From Clostridia bacterium (GTDB lineage Bacteria > Bacillota > Clostridia > Oscillospirales > CAG-272), in contig JAFYBN010000119.1 in NCBI GenBank assembly GCA_017540175.1, positions 21,979 to 85,978 of the forward strand: a stretch of DNA of 64,000 bases, given 5' to 3'. The notes below the pieces were generated by a model. That model was not told the DNA's origin, did no database searches, and saw nothing but the letters and a program-made list of their open reading frames with translations. Shown here piece after piece: positions 61,365-64,000 of the stretch. Position 1 is the stretch's first letter; each line of letters begins with the position of its first letter. A program made the position numbers and the translations under genes.

Positions 61365-62999
61365 ATGGTCATCACCGAACTCCTCGAAAGAAACGCGAAG
61401 CTCTACCCGGACGAGGTCGCTCTCGTAGAGCTCAATCCCGCGAACCAGCCCGACCCCAATCTCACCTGGCGTGAGTTTTCCCTGATCGAAGCCGCTCCGG
61501 GCGAACGCTACCGCCGGGAAATGACGTGGCGCGAATTCGATATCAAGGCAAACCGCTTCGCCAATCTTCTCCTGACCCGCGGCGTCAAAAAAGGCGACAA
61601 AGTCGCGATCCTGCTCATGAACTGCCTTGAATGGCTGCCCGTATATTTCGGCGTTCTGAAGACCGGCGCGCTCGCAGTTCCGATGAACTACCGCTATTCC
61701 GCGGATGAGATCCGTTACTGCGCCGAGCTCGCGGATGTTTCCGTGCTCGTTTTCGGGCCCGAGTTCACGACCCGTGTTCAGTCCGTCTTTCTCGATCTGC
61801 CCCTTCTCAAAAATCTCTTTTACGTCGGCTCCGACGTACCGGAGTTTGCCGACAGCTATGACCGCCTCGTGACCTATTGTTCGTCGACCGCTCCCGCCGT
61901 CGCCTGCGACGAGGACGACTATGCGGCGATCTATTTCTCCTCCGGCACGACGGGCTTCCCGAAGGCGATCCTGCACAAGCACCTCTCCCTGATCTCCTCC
62001 TGCCGCGTGGAGCAGAACCATCACGGACAGACGCGCGACGACGTGTTCCTCTGCATCCCTCCCCTCTATCATACCGGCGCGAAGATGCATTGGTTCGGCA
62101 GTCTGCTCTCCGGAAGCCGCGCCGTGATCCTTCGCGGTGTCTCTCCGGAAGGGATCATCCGCGCCGTCTCGCAGGAAAAGGCGACGATCGTCTGGCTGCT
62201 CGTGCCGTGGGCGCAGGACATTCTCGACGCCATTGACCGCGGGGACATCAAGCTCGAGGACTACCGCCTCGACCAGTGGAGGCTCATGCACATCGGCGCG
62301 CAGCCCGTTCCGCCTTCCTTGATCAAACGCTGGAAAAAAGTATTCCCGCATCATCAGTACGACACGAACTACGGTCTTTCCGAGTCCATCGGCCCCGGCT
62401 GCGTACACCTCGGCGTGGAGAACATCCACAAGGTCGGCGCGATCGGCATCCCCGGCTATCTTTGGGAGGCGAGGATCGTCCGCCCGGACGGCACGGAAGT
62501 CGAGGGCGACGAAGTCGGCGAACTGATCGTCAAAGGTCCCGGCGTCATGACATGCTATTATAAGAACCCCGAAGCGACCGCGGAAGTGCTGAAGGACGGC
62601 TGGCTCTATACCGGCGACATGGCAAAGCGCGACGAGGACGGCTTCATCTACCTCGTCGACCGCAAGAAGGACGTCATCATTACGGGCGGCGAAAACCTCT
62701 ACCCCGTGCAGATCGAAGACTTCCTCCGCAAAAACGACAAAATCAAGGACGTCGCGGTGATCGGTCTGCCGGACGACCGCCTCGGCGAGATCGCCGCCGC
62801 CATCGTCGAAATCAAAGAAGGCATGACGGCGACCGAGGATGAGATCAACGCGTTCTGCGCCGAAATGCCGCGCTACAAGAGACCGCGGAAGATCATCTTC
62901 GCGCACGTTCCGCGCAATCCCACCGGCAAGATCGAAAAACCGAAGCTCAGAGAAATCTACTGCGGCAAGCGTCTTGTCGAAGCGCAGACAACGAGATAA
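61365..62999 (+). CDS. AMP-forming acyl-CoA synthetase/ligase
   Basis: A 544-residue ANL-superfamily enzyme that activates a carboxylic acid with ATP and joins it to CoA. IYFSSGTTGFPKAILHKH is the A3 P-loop-like motif, YGLSESIG A5, GWLYTGDMAKRDEDGFIYLVDRKKDVIITGGENLYPVQIE A7-A8, and PRNPTGKIEKPKL A10 with the catalytic Lys. The substrate (medium/long-chain or other acid) cannot be read. Monocistronic with promoter and terminator. Confidence 0.93.
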   Translation: MVITELLERNAKLYPDEVALVELNPANQPDPNLTWREFSLIEAAPGERYRREMTWREFDIKANRFANLLLTRGVKKGDKVAILLMNCLEWLPVYFGVLKTGALAVPMNYRYSADEIRYCAELADVSVLVFGPEFTTRVQSVFLDLPLLKNLFYVGSDVPEFADSYDRLVTYCSSTAPAVACDEDDYAAIYFSSGTTGFPKAILHKHLSLISSCRVEQNHHGQTRDDVFLCIPPLYHTGAKMHWFGSLLSGSRAVILRGVSPEGIIRAVSQEKATIVWLLVPWAQDILDAIDRGDIKLEDYRLDQWRLMHIGAQPVPPSLIKRWKKVFPHHQYDTNYGLSESIGPGCVHLGVENIHKVGAIGIPGYLWEARIVRPDGTEVEGDEVGELIVKGPGVMTCYYKNPEATAEVLKDGWLYTGDMAKRDEDGFIYLVDRKKDVIITGGENLYPVQIEDFLRKNDKIKDVAVIGLPDDRLGEIAAAIVEIKEGMTATEDEINAFCAEMPRYKRPRKIIFAHVPRNPTGKIEKPKLREIYCGKRLVEAQTTR

Positions 63000-63006
63000 C
63001 CCCGCC

Positions 63007-63041
63007 GGGCTGTTCCCTTCCTCGGAACAGCCCCGCTTTTC
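63007..63041 (+). terminator. Terminator of the acyl-CoA ligase gene
   Basis: GGGCTGTTCC (63007-63016) and GGAACAGCCC (63024-63033), then CG, T4, CTT. Confidence 0.88.
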
Positions 63042-63084
63042 TTCGGCCGCCCGACAGGCATTCTGCCCGAAGCACATCCAGAGT

Positions 63085-63236
63085 GTGTTCACGTTGTCTG
63101 AATCGAGCTTGTTTCGAGGGATCTTTTCGTCAGACAAGGCGCGTCTTCGAAGGAATACTGTCGTATTTTGAGGGAACGCAACACCGGATGACGGAAAAAG
63201 ACCCGAAATCCAGCCGCTGAATGGTCGTGTGAACAC
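63085..63236. other. Unassigned intergenic segment with inverted ends
   Basis: Between the ligase terminator and the kinase start (63042-63257) there is no reading frame of note. GTGTTCACG (63085-63093) and GTGTGAACAC (63227-63236) are near-inverted to each other. The inside reads like a structured or dispersed element (GGATGACGGAAAAAGACC), but no copy is seen elsewhere in the window. See findings. Confidence 0.3.
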
Positions 63237-63257
63237 GCCCTGATAACGGAGGAATCC

Positions 63258-63830
63258 ATGGTTCTTACTTATCCCGGTCTCGCCCCCCTGTACGCTCTTC
63301 TTGATCAGGCGGACGCAAAAAAACCGATTGTGCTTGCGCTCGACGGCTTCTGTGCGTCCGGCAAATCAACGTGGGCGGTGTATCTCGCAGAGCGGTACGG
63401 CGCGCGGGTGATCCATACGGATGATTTTTATCTCCCCGCCCCTATGCGTTCGCAAAAACGGTACGCCGAGCCCGGCGGCACCATTCATTACGAGCGTCTG
63501 AGAGCGGAGGTGATCGACTGCCTGTCTGCGCCCGCGCTCACCTACGGAGTTTTCGACATGGGAACCTTCTCGGTCGGCTCGACGGTCACGCTTCCCTTCT
63601 CTCCCGTCACCGTCGTGGAAGGCGCGTATGCCTCCCACCCTGCGTTCGGAGATTACGCGACCGTGCGGTGCTTCATGGAAACCTCCCCCGAGGAGCAGAG
63701 ACGGCGCATTCTGGAGCGCAACGGTCCTGAACGGCTGCAGATGTTCGAAGCGCGGTGGATCCCCTACGAAAAGGCATACGAAAAGGCGTTCGGCATCCGC
63801 GAAAAAGCAGACTTCGTCATCCTGACATGA
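63258..63830 (+). CDS. P-loop kinase, uridine kinase-like
   Basis: A 190-residue P-loop NTPase. IVLALDGFCASGKSTWAVYLAERYG is Walker A (GFCASGKST), and VIHTDDFYLP carries the DDFY motif of the uridine/pantothenate kinase group. PVTVVEGAYASHPAF is the following strand-turn. The lid region is SPEEQRRRILERNGPERLQMFEARWIPYEKAY. These enzymes phosphorylate small molecules such as nucleosides. Substrate not defined. GGAGGAATCC precedes ATG 63258. Confidence 0.88.
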   Translation: MVLTYPGLAPLYALLDQADAKKPIVLALDGFCASGKSTWAVYLAERYGARVIHTDDFYLPAPMRSQKRYAEPGGTIHYERLRAEVIDCLSAPALTYGVFDMGTFSVGSTVTLPFSPVTVVEGAYASHPAFGDYATVRCFMETSPEEQRRRILERNGPERLQMFEARWIPYEKAYEKAFGIREKADFVILT

Positions 63831-63863
63831 ACAGAAAAAAACCGGGACCGCGCGAAAAAGTGA

Positions 63864-63920
63864 TATAATCCCCTTAGAGTAGACACACGAAAAAACAAAA
63901 ACGTGTCTACACTAAGGGGG
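63864..63920 (+). promoter_or_regulatory. -10 box and long hairpin covering the transposase RBS
   Basis: TATAAT (63864-63869) is followed by an 18-bp near-perfect stem: CCCCTTAGAGTAGACACACG (63870-63889) against CGTGTCTACACTAAGGGG (63902-63919), loop rich in A. The right arm includes the AAGGGGG ribosome binding site, so a transcript entering from outside could fold and hide it. Confidence 0.6.
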
Positions 63921-64000
63921 TTATTCATGTCAAGGAGGAAGAACAAAAGGTACAGCATGGAACTAAAGGTGACAGCGGTCGAAGCGTACCTGAAGGGAGA
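63870..64000 (+). mobile_element. Left end of an IS3-type insertion sequence (cut by window edge)
   Basis: TGTCTACACTAAGGGGG (63904-63920) is a TG-starting terminal repeat of the IS3 type, followed by an OrfA-like start at 63927. A near-complete inverse copy of the same end lies at 63870-63889, so the boundary may be at 63904 (with a solo end before it) or include the whole palindrome. The right end is beyond the window. Confidence 0.75.
63927..64000 (+). CDS. IS3-family transposase OrfA, N-terminus (partial)
   Basis: Only the first 24 codons are in the window: MSRRKNKRYSMELKVTAVEA, then YLKG. This is the start of the helix-turn-helix OrfA of IS3-family elements (K-x-KYS-x-ELK-x-x-AV pattern). 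ATG 63927 has AAGGGGG seven bases upstream. The reading frame is open at the window edge. Confidence 0.75.
   Translation, partial: MSRRKNKRYSMELKVTAVEAYLKG

Overview
The window looks like a chromosomal piece of a GC-rich anaerobic Bacillota (class Clostridia, probably a gut or faecal uncultured lineage). The reasons are strong AGGAGG-type ribosome binding sites, TTGACA-17-TATAAT promoters, a tRNA-responsive T-box leader in front of ileS, HPr with a regulatory Ser46, a BlaI/BlaR1 pair, a GlgC/GlgD heteromeric glycogen system and clostridial-type CGAAC LexA boxes. The species cannot be named from the sequence.

Layout. 1-780: Zur-like Fur regulator and the start of a zinc ABC transporter binding protein, read leftwards from a promoter overlapped by a Zur-type palindrome. 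800-2000: CYTH enzyme, a small protein, and a 50-residue Cys-rich membrane peptide with its own RBS and terminator. 1970-5400: uvrC-rsmD-coaD operon and HPr. 5640-9120: type-2 IleRS under an AUC-specific T-box. 9150-14520: sugar isomerase/ADP-ribosylglycohydrolase pair, MarR and XRE regulators, and the first of two orphan solute-binding lipoproteins. 14640-19740: divergent mannan genes (GH76; GH38 with a PHP phosphoesterase). 19756-30130: complete glycogen operon glgB-glgC-glgD-glgA-(terminator)-glgP-GH13. 30200-32430: lexA operon with a 3-methyladenine glycosylase. 32500-34440: GTP-type PEP carboxykinase. 34469-38660: SGNH esterase, Xaa-Pro aminopeptidase and GH127 beta-L-arabinofuranosidase in one operon. 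38730-41240: BlaI/BlaR1 with two palindromic operators. 41311-46700: tRNA-Pro, an APH-like kinase, the second lipoprotein, ACT/DUF711 proteins and a methyltransferase. 47504-53250: translationally coupled M20 peptidase, ABC-2 exporter and a large membrane-anchored protein. 53287-61015: TcdA, a fucosidase operon with a divergent AraC regulator, HU, free-methionine sulfoxide reductase and a NahK-like kinase. 61254-64000: acyl-CoA ligase, P-loop kinase and the left end of an IS3-type element cut by the window edge.

The most unusual item is at 46738-47470. A 0.7-kb AT-rich segment is bounded by 16-bp perfect inverted repeats, each followed inward by a hairpin. It carries one gene with its own consensus promoter, encoding a transglutaminase-like Cys/His protein, and no transposase. 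The flanks look like the two arms of an older intrinsic terminator between convergent genes, so it reads as a non-autonomous cargo element inserted into a terminator loop. The GH127/Xaa-Pro aminopeptidase/SGNH operon is a second interesting case: it suggests breakdown of hydroxyproline-rich plant cell-wall glycoproteins.

Functionally the region is dominated by glycan capture and degradation (mannan, fucose, arabinose, hexosamine), storage of the resulting glucose as glycogen, and gluconeogenesis, mixed with housekeeping repair and translation genes.
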